From: Phycisphaerae bacterium | Lineage (GTDB): Bacteria > Planctomycetota > Phycisphaerae > UBA1845 > PWPN01 | Direction: 5' to 3' | DNA length: 64,000 nucleotides | NCBI GenBank assembly: GCA_030372985.1 | Contig: JAUCQB010000213.1 | Span: forward strand, 40,686-104,685 | Notes under the pieces: generated by a model | The model's database searches: none | Told to the model about the DNA's origin: nothing | Seen by the model: the letters and a program-made list of their open reading frames with translations, nothing else | Shown here: positions 10,280-18,955 of the stretch, piece by piece | How positions within the stretch are numbered: position 1 is the first letter of the stretch | How the letters are laid out: each line of letters opens with the position of its first letter | Translations under genes and position numbers: made by a program

Positions 10280-10534
10280 TGCAGGCGCACGTCGGGGCGG
10301 GCGTGACCATCCAGGTGGCGTTGCTCCCTCGGCCACCGAGAGCCGACCTGACTGCCCCACTCTGAGTGCCTGAGCTGAATTCGCAACAACGTGCGGACCG
10401 GAGTCAGAGGATGGCCAACAACAAGACCGGCCTGCAACTGACCCGGATCGGCCAAGAGAACCGGCCGAGGCCGTAGCCACGGGTGCTGCTTGAGGACCCG
10501 GCCAAGAGCTACCACGCGGTTCGGCGGGCGGCAT
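10280..10534. other. Intergenic, no recognisable gene
   Basis: The interval after the giant glycosidase holds only overlapping short frames with unnatural composition. No terminator hairpin with a T-run was seen. It grades into decayed coding sequence on the minus strand. Confidence 0.5.
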
Positions 10535-10738
10535 CTGGGCCTTGCTGGTGGTCAGCGTGTGATCCTTCATGGCGCGCCTGAAGGCGGACTTGACCGCCCG
10601 AACCCTCTTGTTGGCCCAGAAGGCTGAAACCTTGCCGTCTCGCGCCTTCTGGCAGATTCGTTCACGCCAGGCAAGAGGCCGCTCCTTCCTGAGATCGACC
10701 AGCTCCGCTTCATCAAAGGTGCACTTGTCACAAAGAAT
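10535..10738 (-). pseudogene. Decayed coding remnant with a Cys-x-x-Cys start
   Basis: One minus-strand frame reads like real protein (ILCDKCTFDEAELVDLRKER, then WRERICQKARDGKVSAFW and VRAVKSAFRRAMKDH). It has no usable start codon, is preceded at once by a TGA, and loses protein-like character after about 65 residues. It follows the frameshifted small ORF upstream (10728-11026), so both may be pieces of one former gene. Function unknown. It lies beside the tRNA-Lys/integrase scar and may be part of the same lost element. Confidence 0.35.
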
Positions 10739-11026
10739 TCAAAGAGGCTTTTATGTCCTCGAAACGCTTTGGGCTGCGGTGCGTCTTGAGGAACGCTCTA
10801 TAGGCATTGCCGACTTCACGGGCTGTTGCCCGGGCCGCTGACCTCGCTGCGGGGGCTTGAGAACCATCCGTAGTCTGACTATACTTGCCCCTGACCCAGT
10901 TGGTAGGCCGTTGTTCGGCAACCGCCGGGTCTTGGAGAAGTACTTGAAACGGCCATCGGGCAGGATGACGTAGTCCGCCCCAGTGGCGCCTTGTCGTCTG
11001 AGGCCACCTTTTCGGGTTCGTCCCAT
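10728..11026 (-). pseudogene. Small hypothetical ORF broken by a frameshift
   Basis: An ATG at 11026 has AGGAGA 6-8 nt upstream. It opens a frame starting MGRTRKGGLRRQGATGADYV and continuing ILPDGRFKYFSKTRRLPNNG. Protein-like sequence then continues in another frame (ATAREVGNAYRAFLKTHR, then SPKRFEDIKASLNSL) to a TGA at 10728. One indel near 10880-10910 would join them into about 100 residues. I do not recognise the family. It could be a true pseudogene or an assembly error; the nearby broken integrase favours decay of a mobile segment. Confidence 0.4.
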
Positions 11027-11098
11027 GTTCTGTCTCCTGAGCGATGTTCGCGAGACGCATGGCAAGGCCCAGGTGCGATTTCTTGTACTGACCCGCCT

Positions 11099-11171
11099 GC
11101 GTCCTTAGCTCAATTGGTAGAGCATCTGACTCTTAATCAGAGGGTTGAAGGTTCGAGTCCTTCAGGACGCA
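11099..11171 (+). tRNA. tRNA-Lys (anticodon CTT)
   Basis: A 73-nt cloverleaf: acceptor GCGTCCT pairs with AGGACGC, followed by discriminator A. The D arm is GCTC/GAGC, the anticodon arm TCTGA/TCAGA with loop CTCTTAA (anticodon CTT, reads AAG), and the T arm GAAGG/CCTTC with loop TTCGAGT. CCA is not encoded. The 3' end is followed 150 bp later by a tyrosine recombinase remnant, so it has probably served as an integration site. Confidence 0.97.
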
Positions 11172-11322
11172 TTTCTTTCCGCGCCCTTGCCGGCCTGCAA
11201 GTCTTTTCCCGGCAGGCGGTTACGGGACTCGTCCTTTTGACAGCCATTCGTCCTGGTCCCGTCACAGTCCCCAACCCAGTCGGATTTACATTGGTTTTAC
11301 ACTGTGGTTGGGAGGATCTTCG

Positions 11323-11830
11323 ATGGTCAGCGTGAGTAGGTTCAGAAGACCGAATGGCTACTGGTATGTCCGCTACTGGATGAACGCCCAAGTGGTGGAC
11401 GACTCTGCCCGAACGAAAAGCGAGACCGAAGCCGAGCGGTACCGTCTCCGGCGTGAAATTGAGATCGGGGCCGGCATCCAACCGATACGCCACGCCCATA
11501 TCGACGAACTCCTACCGGTTTATCAGGAGTCCTTCCCCCAAAGACCTCGCCCAAACATCGTTCCGAGGCGGCTCGAATCCTAGGCCAATTGCTCCAGCTC
11601 TGTGGCCGCAAACGACGGAATGGCTCATTTGGCCTCCGGACGCAGCAGCTCACACCGGAGATGATCGACAGATACATCAGCCGCAGGCAGAAGTCTCAGC
11701 TTTACGATGGCAGCCGCCGAGACCGTCTTGGGCGACGAATCGTCCAGAAGGGGACAGTCTTGAACGTTACTCTGCGCACGGAGCTGCGGCAACTGTCCCT
11801 TAACTGGTGTTGCCGACAGAACCCCCCCCT
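11323..11830 (+). pseudogene. Truncated, frameshifted tyrosine recombinase (phage-type integrase)
   Basis: The ATG at 11323 has GGGAGG 7 nt upstream. The first frame gives an arm-binding domain (RFRRPNGYWYVRYWMNAQVV, then TKSETEAERYRLRREIEIG). Near 11535, within a run of five C, the frame shifts and continues as a core-binding domain (LTPEMIDRYISRRQKS, then TLRTELRQLSLNW). The sequence stops resembling an integrase after a run of eight C at about 11826. The catalytic domain with the R-H-R-Y residues is absent, because an unrelated gene occupies the opposite strand from 11917. It is a dead integrase next to tRNA-Lys. Confidence 0.75.
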
Positions 11831-11916
11831 ATTTGAGAGAGAACCCGATTCCCTCCCCCATGCAACTTCGATCAGAAGCGACGCGAGGCCGCATCAGTGT
11901 ACGGACTGGCCGCCGG

Positions 11917-12513
11917 CTATTTTGGCTCGATCTCGATGGCCACGTCATCAATGTAGTAGGTCAGTTGCGCCTCCCAGACGGCACTGATACCGAAAGCGAC
12001 GCGAATCTTGCCGTTGCTGGTGGCGGTGGCATCGATGACGTAGGTGTACGTTCTCCACCCCGCGACCTGGTTGGCGGCCATGCTGACGTCGAAATCTTCC
12101 TCGGCGTCCGGGGCCTTGCCGCCGGCATATGCCGCGACCTTGGCGAGCGTGTTGAAGCTTTCCGTCTCGCTCCACAGCGAGAACGCCAGCGTGACGGAGT
12201 ATGCCCTGCCGGCGGTGACGTCGAACTCGCGGACCAGCCAGATGGTCCCATCATCCTGGTTGCCGTCGAGAGAAAACCTGGCTGAATACTGTCCTTCGTC
12301 GGCCTGGGCATCGCTCTGCTCGATCGACCAGGCCACCGGCTGGCCGGGGTTGTTGGGGTCTTCGGGCACGTCCGAGCCCTGTGTCCATGCCCCCAGACCG
12401 CTTTCGAACCCGTCGTTGAATGCAACAGGCTCTTCGTCAACCGGCAGGCAGTTGGCGCCGGTCATGACAACGAATCCGGCCGCCGCAATCAGGAACCACC
12501 ATGTGTTTCGCAT
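11917..12513 (-). CDS. Secreted protein with carbohydrate-binding-like beta-sandwich
   Basis: 198 residues. The start at 12513 is set by AAAGGAGG 6 nt upstream; a longer frame reaching 12597 lacks a site. The N-terminus has a hydrophobic segment (WWFLIAAAGFVVMTGANC) that may be a signal peptide or a lipoprotein signal, although GANC is a poor lipobox. The rest (NDGFESGLGAWTQGSD, GQYSARFSLDG, TYTYVIDATATSNGKIRVAF, YYIDDVAIEI) looks like a CBM4/CBM9-type jelly roll, a fold common in PEP-CTERM and dockerin proteins of this group. No sorting signal is seen. Function unknown. Confidence 0.75.
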   Translation of the reverse strand: MRNTWWFLIAAAGFVVMTGANCLPVDEEPVAFNDGFESGLGAWTQGSDVPEDPNNPGQPVAWSIEQSDAQADEGQYSARFSLDGNQDDGTIWLVREFDVTAGRAYSVTLAFSLWSETESFNTLAKVAAYAGGKAPDAEEDFDVSMAANQVAGWRTYTYVIDATATSNGKIRVAFGISAVWEAQLTYYIDDVAIEIEPK

Positions 12514-12571
12514 TGCATCCTCCTTTACTGTTCTCTGCGTGAGGGGTCCGGCAAACGACCCTCTCTCATTC

Positions 12572-13738
12572 TTACCCTTCCAAGAGCGCTTCGCCACCGA
12601 CTTCGATACGCACGGGCCGGCGGAATCGCTTCACGGTGTCCATGTCGATGGTCACACCCAGGCCGGGGGCCCCGGTCAGCCGGACCAGACCGTCTGATCC
12701 GGGCTGGAGGCAGGGCTCGCACAGGTTCTCGGCCAACGGCGAGCCCGACTGCGGGTACTCAAGGTAGCCGAACCGCTCGACACCCGCGAATCCGTGCAAC
12801 GCCGCCGCCAGGCTCAGCTTGCTTTTGAACGTGTGGTTCACGTAGACAGCCCCGTGCTTTTCGGCCAGCCTGCGGACATCGTACGCCGGCGTGATGCCTC
12901 CGATCCGCCCGGCATCAATCTGAATGAAGGACACTCCCCCATGCATGAGCAGGTCCTCGGCGAAGCGGACGGTGTTGGAGCCTTCACCCCCGGCCAGTCT
13001 GACCGGCGAGTGCTTGGCCAGGCGACCATAAGCCTCAATCGCGTGCGGGTGAAACGGCTCTTCAAGCCAGGTGATCTTGTACTCGGCGAACCGCCGTGCC
13101 CGCTGAAGCGCAGCCTGGTCGTCATGGCCCCAGACACAGCCGGCGTCGATCATGACTTCGCTATCCGGCCCCATGCCCTCGCGGGCCGCCGCTACCAGGG
13201 CGACGTCGTCTTCGAGCGTTCCCTTGCCCATCGGCCCCCATCCGAACTTGGCGGCTTTGAAGCCAGCCGCCGCCAGCGACCTGGCCCGCTCGCGGGTCTG
13301 TTGAGGCGTGTCACCGAACAAGACCGACCCATAAGGCCGCTTGGGGTAAGCTTTCTGGTCGCCGAGCAGGCGGTAGACCGGTTGGCCGAGTTTCTTGCCC
13401 ATGATGTCCCATAGAGCAATGTCCGCCCCGGCGTAGGCGTGGTGGATCTGTTCGATGTCCAGCCCTCGGGCCCAGACCTTGGCCTGGATCCGCCGGATGT
13501 CCTCCGGTGTGTCGACGGTTTCGCCAAGGATGGTCTCGCGGATATTGACGATATTGCTGTGCGACGGCGGGCAGCAATAGACGGCCATCGAGACCAGCGG
13601 CGATGCGTCGCACTCTCCGAAGCCCTCGATTCCTGCGTCGGTGCCGATATGGACCAGGAGGGTATCCTGCGTCCCGTCGGCCGCGTCGGTGATGTGGGGC
13701 AGCGCCAGGTAATACAGCTCGATGTCGGTGATCTTCAT
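12572..13738 (-). CDS. Mandelate racemase/muconate-lactonizing enzyme family protein (enolase superfamily)
   Basis: 388 residues, the usual length for the family. The capping domain covers about residues 1-120 and the barrel the rest. Candidate metal ligands are visible: the Asp of VMIDAGCVWG, the second Glu of WLEEPF and the Glu of LAGGEGSNT. A likely general base/acid His is in VYVNHTFKSKLS. Such enzymes dehydrate or epimerise sugar acids or related acids in the cytoplasm; the substrate cannot be read from sequence. It is divergent from a Gfo/Idh/MocA oxidoreductase across 166 bp, an arrangement that suggests a shared sugar-catabolic role. Confidence 0.88.
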   Translation of the reverse strand: MKITDIELYYLALPHITDAADGTQDTLLVHIGTDAGIEGFGECDASPLVSMAVYCCPPSHSNIVNIRETILGETVDTPEDIRRIQAKVWARGLDIEQIHHAYAGADIALWDIMGKKLGQPVYRLLGDQKAYPKRPYGSVLFGDTPQQTRERARSLAAAGFKAAKFGWGPMGKGTLEDDVALVAAAREGMGPDSEVMIDAGCVWGHDDQAALQRARRFAEYKITWLEEPFHPHAIEAYGRLAKHSPVRLAGGEGSNTVRFAEDLLMHGGVSFIQIDAGRIGGITPAYDVRRLAEKHGAVYVNHTFKSKLSLAAALHGFAGVERFGYLEYPQSGSPLAENLCEPCLQPGSDGLVRLTGAPGLGVTIDMDTVKRFRRPVRIEVGGEALLEG

Positions 13739-13904
13739 GTCATTACTTTGCCCGCGCAGCGGTTTTCTGGCAAGGGGGCTGCGGTGTCATCGCGCTTGAT
13801 TCCATGGCCGTTGCCCGCTATATCCATGGACGATCGGAAGGGCAATTCCTCGCCTGCAACGGGCTCGCCGGTGGTGCGGGCCGGAAAGAAAGGAGAGACG
13901 CGCG

Positions 13905-15089
13905 ATGGCGAAAACCTGTAACGTCGCCCTGATCGGCCAGGGTTTCATGGGCCGAACGCACAGCAATGCATATCTCAAGGTTGCCAAGTTCTTCAAGCTC
14001 CCGGTCCAGCCGGTGATGCACACGGTCTTCGGCATGAAGGAGGAGGATCCCCAGGCGTTCGCCGATCGCTGGGGCTGGAAGCACTCATGCACCGACTGGA
14101 AGAGCGTCATCCATAACGAGGAGATCGACTACGTTGATATCGTGACTCCGAACTACATGCATATGCCACCGGCCATGGAAGCCTTGGCGGCCGGCAAGCC
14201 GGTCGGCTGCGAGAAGCCCATCGCCGGCACCCTTGCCGACGCGCGGGCCATGGTCGAGGCCGCCAAGAAGGCCAAGGCCAAGACCTTTGTCTGGTACAAC
14301 TACCGTCGCTGCGCGGCGGTGGCCCTGGCCCACCAGCTCGTCAAGGAAGGCAAGATCGGACGCATTTACCACGTCCGCTGCATCTACCTGCAGGAATGGG
14401 GTGGCCCGGACACCCCGCTACTCTGGCGGTTCCAGAAGAAACTCGCCGGCAGCGGCGCCCATGGCGACCTGAACGCCCATATTGTGGACATGGCCCGGTT
14501 CATCACCGGCGACGAGATCGTCGAGATTTCAGGGGCGATCTCCGAGACGTTCATCAAGGAGCGGACCATCGTGGCGGCCCCGTCTGCCGGCGGCATCGCC
14601 GGCGGGGCCAAGGGGGCGGCCAAGAAGGGCAAGGCCGACGTCGATGACGCGGTGCTGTTCCTGACCCGCTTCAAGAAGGGCGCGGTCGGCAGCTTCGAGG
14701 CCAGCCGGCTGGCAACCGGTTACCAGAACCAGAACGGCATCGAGGTCCACGGCGACAAGGGTGCGCTGCGGTTTCGTTTCGAGGATATGAACTACCTCGA
14801 TTACTGGGACAACACCGTCGAGCGTCGTCTGCAGGGCTGGAAGCGGATCATGTGCACGTCGGGCGGGAACCATCCGTATGTCGGCAACTGGTGGCCGGAT
14901 GCCCACATCCTGGGCTACGAGCACGGCTTCGTCAACCAGGCGGCGGACATCATGAGGGTCCTGGGAGGCGAAAAGCCCGAGGTGCCGATCCCCGATTTCG
15001 CCGACGCCTACGAGACTCAGCGTGTTCTCGAGGCCGCCTTGTTGTCGGCCGAGAACCGTTGTGCTATCAAGATGAGTGAAGTGAAATAA
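13905..15089 (+). CDS. Gfo/Idh/MocA-family NAD(P)-dependent oxidoreductase
   Basis: 394 residues, ATG preceded by AAAGGAG. The N-terminal Rossmann fold starts NVALIGQGFMGRTH. The family's catalytic E-K-P motif is present (VGCEKPIAGT), and the C-terminal alpha/beta domain carries the GGPDTPLLWRFQKKLAGSG stretch and the HGDLNAHIVDMARF helix with the likely catalytic His. A short Ala/Gly/Lys-rich insert lies near residues 220-245. Such enzymes oxidise or reduce sugars or inositols. It is divergent from the enolase-superfamily gene. A hairpin and T-run follow the stop. Confidence 0.92.
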   Translation: MAKTCNVALIGQGFMGRTHSNAYLKVAKFFKLPVQPVMHTVFGMKEEDPQAFADRWGWKHSCTDWKSVIHNEEIDYVDIVTPNYMHMPPAMEALAAGKPVGCEKPIAGTLADARAMVEAAKKAKAKTFVWYNYRRCAAVALAHQLVKEGKIGRIYHVRCIYLQEWGGPDTPLLWRFQKKLAGSGAHGDLNAHIVDMARFITGDEIVEISGAISETFIKERTIVAAPSAGGIAGGAKGAAKKGKADVDDAVLFLTRFKKGAVGSFEASRLATGYQNQNGIEVHGDKGALRFRFEDMNYLDYWDNTVERRLQGWKRIMCTSGGNHPYVGNWWPDAHILGYEHGFVNQAADIMRVLGGEKPEVPIPDFADAYETQRVLEAALLSAENRCAIKMSEVK

Positions 15090-15131
15090 CGAGACCGGCT
15101 CAGCCTGGCGCCACGGCCAAGTCGGCTCGAA

Positions 15132-15170
15132 CGGGCGGCTCACGCCACGACGGCATGAGCCGCTCGTTTT
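15132..15170 (+). terminator. Rho-independent terminator after the oxidoreductase gene
   Basis: CGGGCGGCTCACGCC pairs with GGCATGAGCCGCTCG around an ACGA-containing loop (one G-T pair and one mismatch), followed by TTTTCTTA. It lies about 45 bp after the stop codon. Confidence 0.8.
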
Positions 15171-15243
15171 CTTACACCGAGGACGTTTTATCGGACCGCT
15201 CTAACCGCTGGACTCCCGCTCTTCAATCGCCGATACCACACCT

Positions 15244-15453
15244 ATGGATCCCATCGGGAATATCGCCGGTTTTTCGACGGCCATGAGCACGGCCCGGCTG
15301 CAAACCGCCGTGGCGGCCAAGGTCTTGAAAATGGCCATGCAACAGAACGGGCAAGTCGCCTCCAAGCTGCTGGAATCAGCGATGGAGAACATGCAGGCCA
15401 TCATCGCGCAATTCGCCGGTGACCTGGGAAACACAATCGACATTGAGGCGTAG
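15244..15453 (+). CDS. YjfB-like small protein (putative motility family)
   Basis: 69 residues. The sequence matches the pattern of the YjfB family: an early S-A-M-S stretch, then AVAAKVLKMAMQQNGQVASK, a helical middle, and a C-terminal LGNTIDIEA that parallels the LG-x-x-IDI(R/T)V ending of Bacillus YjfB. The family is small, helical and cytoplasmic, and is linked to motility by genomic context only. No flagellar gene is nearby. There is no clear Shine-Dalgarno before the ATG. Assignment rests on my recall of the family pattern. Confidence 0.7.
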   Translation: MDPIGNIAGFSTAMSTARLQTAVAAKVLKMAMQQNGQVASKLLESAMENMQAIIAQFAGDLGNTIDIEA

Positions 15454-15522
15454 GGCACGGTCGGAGCTTTGCGAAGTCCCATGGACGAAGCAGGGCGGAG
15501 ACCCGCCGGCCCGGGCCCAACA

Positions 15523-15803
15523 TTACTTTCTCAAGGTCAGCTCCGGCATCCGCACTTCCATGACCTGGCTGCCGGGTGCGCTCAGGGCGCGGAGGGTCAT
15601 CAGGCTGCGGCCCGGTTTCAAGCGGATCGTACCCAAACGCAACGGCCGGAAGTCCTTGACGTGAGATTCGTGATTCCGTTCGCGCTCAGGTCGCCCCAGC
15701 CCTGATCATCGGCCAAAATGACCACGACGTTGGGACGTGGTGCGGCGGTCATCTGCTGTGCCACCGACGAAAGGGTCACGCAGAAAGTGAGTACCGCCGG
15801 CAT
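15523..15803 (-). pseudogene. Sulfatase remnant: both ends present, middle deleted
   Basis: The start encodes a signal peptide and the diagnostic sulfatase N-terminus ([20 protein letters not shown]). After about 45 residues the frame is lost. A neighbouring frame then gives a sulfatase-like C-terminus ([20 protein letters not shown], ending MPELTLRK and a TAA at 15523). The whole catalytic core, including the formylglycine motif, is missing, so some 400 residues appear to have been deleted. The remnant abuts mscL and points the same way as the intact sulfatase further upstream. Confidence 0.75.
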
Positions 15804-15806
15804 CGA

Positions 15807-16214
15807 TCAGGCCTTCTTGAGCAGGTCTCGGATCTCCATGAGCAGCTCCTGGTCCTTGGTGGGCGGCGGCGGAGCGGTGGCTTCCTGCTTCTTGAATTTC
15901 ATGATCCAGCCGAGGAACTTGACGATGAAGATGAACAAAGCAAGGGCGACGATCAGGAAGTTGACCACCTCGCCGATGAACAACCCATAAGGGACCTCCT
16001 TGGCCCCGATGACCAGCTTCCAGCCAAGGTAGCTCTGTTCGCCCGGCATGATCAGGCTGACCAGCGGCATGATGATGTGTTTCACCAGGGAATCCACGAT
16101 CTTCCCAAACGCGCCACCAATGACGACGGCGACCGCCAGGTCGATCACGTTACCCTTGAGGGCGAAGTTCTTGAACTCCTCTAACAACGACATTGCTTTC
16201 TTCGTCGGGTCCAT
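15807..16214 (-). CDS. mscL: Large-conductance mechanosensitive channel MscL
   Basis: 135 residues from the ATG at 16214, which has GGAGG 6 nt upstream; an in-frame start at 16334 would add a non-homologous leader. The amphipathic N-terminal helix (SLLEEFKNFALKGNVIDLAV) runs into TM1 (VAVVIGGAFGKIVDSLV). TM2 is about residues 74-100 (FLIVALALFIFIVKFLGWIM), and a cytoplasmic C-terminal helix ends QELLMEIRDLLKKA. It forms a homopentameric emergency valve that opens on hypo-osmotic shock. It is a single gene, with a sulfatase remnant directly downstream. Confidence 0.97.
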   Translation of the reverse strand: MDPTKKAMSLLEEFKNFALKGNVIDLAVAVVIGGAFGKIVDSLVKHIIMPLVSLIMPGEQSYLGWKLVIGAKEVPYGLFIGEVVNFLIVALALFIFIVKFLGWIMKFKKQEATAPPPPTKDQELLMEIRDLLKKA

Positions 16215-16401
16215 GTTGACCTCCTGAGTTGAACCGATTGCGAAAGATCTGCATACGGCATGAATTGACAAACAACTCTTGCCGCCCATCATCCTAGCGT
16301 GTGCCGGTCCCTGGTCAACGGGACCAAGTGCCATATGCAGCTTGCCGGTCTCAGCCCAATCGGCAATCGGACCGTCGGAGTCTCTTCCTGCTCGCGTCGC
16401 C

Positions 16402-17904
16402 CTATGGCATCTCCGCCAGAACCTGCTTGCCGTCTTTCACGACAAAGCGAGCATCGCCTTCCACCAGGCGACCGGGTGCACGCCGCCCGCTTCCCGTGAC
16501 TTTTCTGGCAGAATCGCCAAGATCCTCGCGCATGCGGTCGGCAAGCTTTTTGATGGACGCCACCACGTCAGGATGCTGATCCTTGACGTCGGTCGTCTCG
16601 CTCATATCGTTTTCGAGGTCGAACAGTGACAAGCCAACCTCGGCCTGTTCATAAGGTTCTGGTTTGCCGTCGGTGCCGCCCTTGCGATTGCCCAGTGTTC
16701 GGTAGCGGTGCGGGAAATGCAGTTTCCACCGGCCCATTCGGACGGCCTGAAGCTCGTCACCCCAGTAGAAGTAGTACGCCTCCTGGGGTGAATGCCCACC
16801 CGGCCGGCCCTCGATCAGCGGCCAGATGTTCCTGCCGTCGATCTTGTGATCCGGCAACTTCGCTTCGATCAAATGGGCGACGGTCGGGAGAATATCGATG
16901 GTCATGGCCGGAGTATTGCAGACGGTGCCGGCCGGGATCGTCCCCGGCCACCACATCACCGTCGGCTCGCGGCACCCGCCGTCAAAGGTCGTGCCCTTGC
17001 CCTCTCGCAGGGGCTTGGCCGATCCGGCGTGCGTGCCGTAGCTGAGCCACGGACCATTGTCGGCGGTGAAGATCACCATCGTATCCTTGTCGAGCCCGTG
17101 CCCCCGGATCGCCCCGAGGATCTCGCCGACCGACCAATCCACCTCCATCACCACGTCGCCGAACAGCCCGCGCTTGCTCTTGCCGACGAACTTGTCGGAC
17201 ACGTGAAGCGGCACGTGAACCATCGAGTGGGGCACGTAGAGGAAGAACGGCCGGTCCTTGTTTTGATCGATGAACCTCACCGCCCGCTCGGTGTACCACG
17301 TGGTGAGCATCTTCTGCTCCTCGCTGGTGACCTGAGGGTTGATGATTCTCGTGCCCTCGATCAGCGGGACGTGCGGCCATCGCTTGTAGCGCTCCTCCAT
17401 GGGCACGTGCGTTATCTCAGGGTGGTAGGGCCACATGTCGTTGGAATACGGCAAGCCGAAGTAATCGTCGAAGCCGTGGTTTGTCGGCAGGAACTTGGGG
17501 TGATGGCCGAGGTGCCACTTGCCGTAGCAGGCGGTGGCATAGCCCTTCTGCTTGCAGACCTCCGCGAGAGTCATCTTGTCGGCGTTGATGCCATGCTCAG
17601 TTCGCGGCCCCAGGGCTCCGAGGATGCCAACCCGCACGTTATAGCAGCCGGTCATCAGCGATGCCCGAGAGGCCGAACACACCGGCTGGGCGGCATAGAA
17701 GTCGGTGAACCGCCGACCTTCCTGGGCCATTCGGTCGAGGTTGGGCGTGGGGTAGTCCTTGGCGCCGAAAGGCCCGATGTCCGCGTAAGCCATGTCATCA
17801 ATGAAGATGATCACGAAGTTGGGCAGCCTTGCAGCGCTCGGGGCACCCGACACAATCGGAACAAGAGCGCCGGCGATGACGGCAACGATGAAAAGCGTTC
17901 TCAT
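16402..17904 (-). CDS. Secreted type I (formylglycine) sulfatase
   Basis: 500 residues from the ATG at 17904 (AAAGGA 9 nt upstream), with a signal peptide [20 protein letters not shown]. The sulfatase N-terminal metal motif [16 protein letters not shown] supplies two Asp near residues 36-37. The formylglycine site is C76-S-A-S-R80, the Cys type that needs an anaerobic or FGE maturase; no maturase gene is in the window. Later motifs include [11 protein letters not shown] and [13 protein letters not shown]. It probably removes sulfate esters from polysaccharides in the periplasm or outside, as expected for a planctomycete. It is monocistronic; substrate unknown. Confidence 0.93.
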   Translation of the reverse strand: MRTLFIVAVIAGALVPIVSGAPSAARLPNFVIIFIDDMAYADIGPFGAKDYPTPNLDRMAQEGRRFTDFYAAQPVCSASRASLMTGCYNVRVGILGALGPRTEHGINADKMTLAEVCKQKGYATACYGKWHLGHHPKFLPTNHGFDDYFGLPYSNDMWPYHPEITHVPMEERYKRWPHVPLIEGTRIINPQVTSEEQKMLTTWYTERAVRFIDQNKDRPFFLYVPHSMVHVPLHVSDKFVGKSKRGLFGDVVMEVDWSVGEILGAIRGHGLDKDTMVIFTADNGPWLSYGTHAGSAKPLREGKGTTFDGGCREPTVMWWPGTIPAGTVCNTPAMTIDILPTVAHLIEAKLPDHKIDGRNIWPLIEGRPGGHSPQEAYYFYWGDELQAVRMGRWKLHFPHRYRTLGNRKGGTDGKPEPYEQAEVGLSLFDLENDMSETTDVKDQHPDVVASIKKLADRMREDLGDSARKVTGSGRRAPGRLVEGDARFVVKDGKQVLAEMP

Positions 17905-18100
17905 GGGCGTCGATCCTTTAATTGCTCTCAGTTGCCAAGCCCGCAGGACAAGCGTAACGACACCATCCCCTTTCGAGCAACCCTGCCGGGCAAACCTGAT
18001 TCCCGGAGCCGGATTCCAAAATGAGCGCATCCTCGCCGGATGAGCCCGGTGCGCTCTTGCTTCCCTTGTGTTCGGGCCCGCAACCGGTTACAAACGAAGC

Positions 18101-18955
18101 ATGGTTTCCAGGGAGCTCGCTGAGAGGCTGGTGCGTGCGTCCAGGCCGCTTCGCGGCCTGCATGGTTCTCGCATGGTCCTGCTGGGCGTGGGGCTGCTGC
18201 TGGGCGCGGCCTTGGCCCGGCCCGAATACCTCGGTCAGACCGGCATCCCCTTGTGGGTCTGGCCTCACTTGGTGCTTCTCTTCATTCTGGCTGTGATCCT
18301 GCTCAAGCTGCTGCACCAGCAACGGCAGGCCAGGCTCATGCTGGCGGCATTTGAGAGCCTGCAACTGCAGGACTGGGAACAGGCCCGCCGGCATTTGACC
18401 AGGCTCCTGGCCAAGCCCGTCCGCCACGCACCGGCCCGGACAGAGGCCCTGCTGGGCCTGGGAAGTCTGGCCGAGATCGGCCGCAATTATGACGCGGCCC
18501 AGCAGGTCTACCAGGCGATTATCGACGAAGCCGTGGCCAACCCCGCGCAACTGCTGATGACTCGCATGGCTCTGGCCACGACGCTCTTGCGCATCGGCCA
18601 GACGACCGACGCGGTGGACATGATCGACCGTCTCAGCCGTACCAGCCTGCCGGACTCCCTCAAAGCCCACGTGGAACTGGTCAGCCTGTTCCGGGAGGTG
18701 GTCATGGGACAGGCTGCCGATGGACTCGATCAGGCCGACTACCGCCGTGCGCTGTTTCGTGAGCACCTGGGTACCCGAGCCGGGTACGGGTATGGCCTGC
18801 TGGCCGCGGCCTACGACCATGCCAACCAGCCAGGCCTGGCCCAGAAATACTGGGAGGACGCCACGCTGCTGATCCGGGCCGACACCCTGGTGGAACGATT
18901 CGGGGAGCTGGCCCCGCTGGCCACCCGGTATGTCGCTGTGGAACACGTGTTGTGA
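18101..18955 (+). CDS. Membrane-anchored TPR-like protein, first of a pair
   Basis: About 284 residues from the ATG at 18101; a GTG at 18068 and an ATG at 18173 are alternatives, none with a strong Shine-Dalgarno. Two hydrophobic segments near the N-terminus (MVLLGVGLLLGAALA and VWPHLVLLFILAVILLKLL) are followed by an all-helical cytoplasmic or periplasmic part with TPR-like pairs (ALLGLGSLAEIGRNYDAAQQ, MALATTLLRIGQTTDAVD). It overlaps the next gene by 4 nt (GTGA), so the two are translationally coupled. I know no named family; the pattern resembles LapB/YciM-like scaffolds, but that is inference. Confidence 0.75.
   Translation: MVSRELAERLVRASRPLRGLHGSRMVLLGVGLLLGAALARPEYLGQTGIPLWVWPHLVLLFILAVILLKLLHQQRQARLMLAAFESLQLQDWEQARRHLTRLLAKPVRHAPARTEALLGLGSLAEIGRNYDAAQQVYQAIIDEAVANPAQLLMTRMALATTLLRIGQTTDAVDMIDRLSRTSLPDSLKAHVELVSLFREVVMGQAADGLDQADYRRALFREHLGTRAGYGYGLLAAAYDHANQPGLAQKYWEDATLLIRADTLVERFGELAPLATRYVAVEHVL

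Noticed and set aside
11099..11171. Second copy of the tRNA-Lys 3' end within the window as att site
   Set aside because: I noticed no matching direct repeat by eye; a computed search is needed to exclude it.
16792..18024. 410-codon plus-strand frame opposite the sulfatase
   Set aside because: Antisense to a sulfatase with signal peptide and C-S-A-S-R motif.
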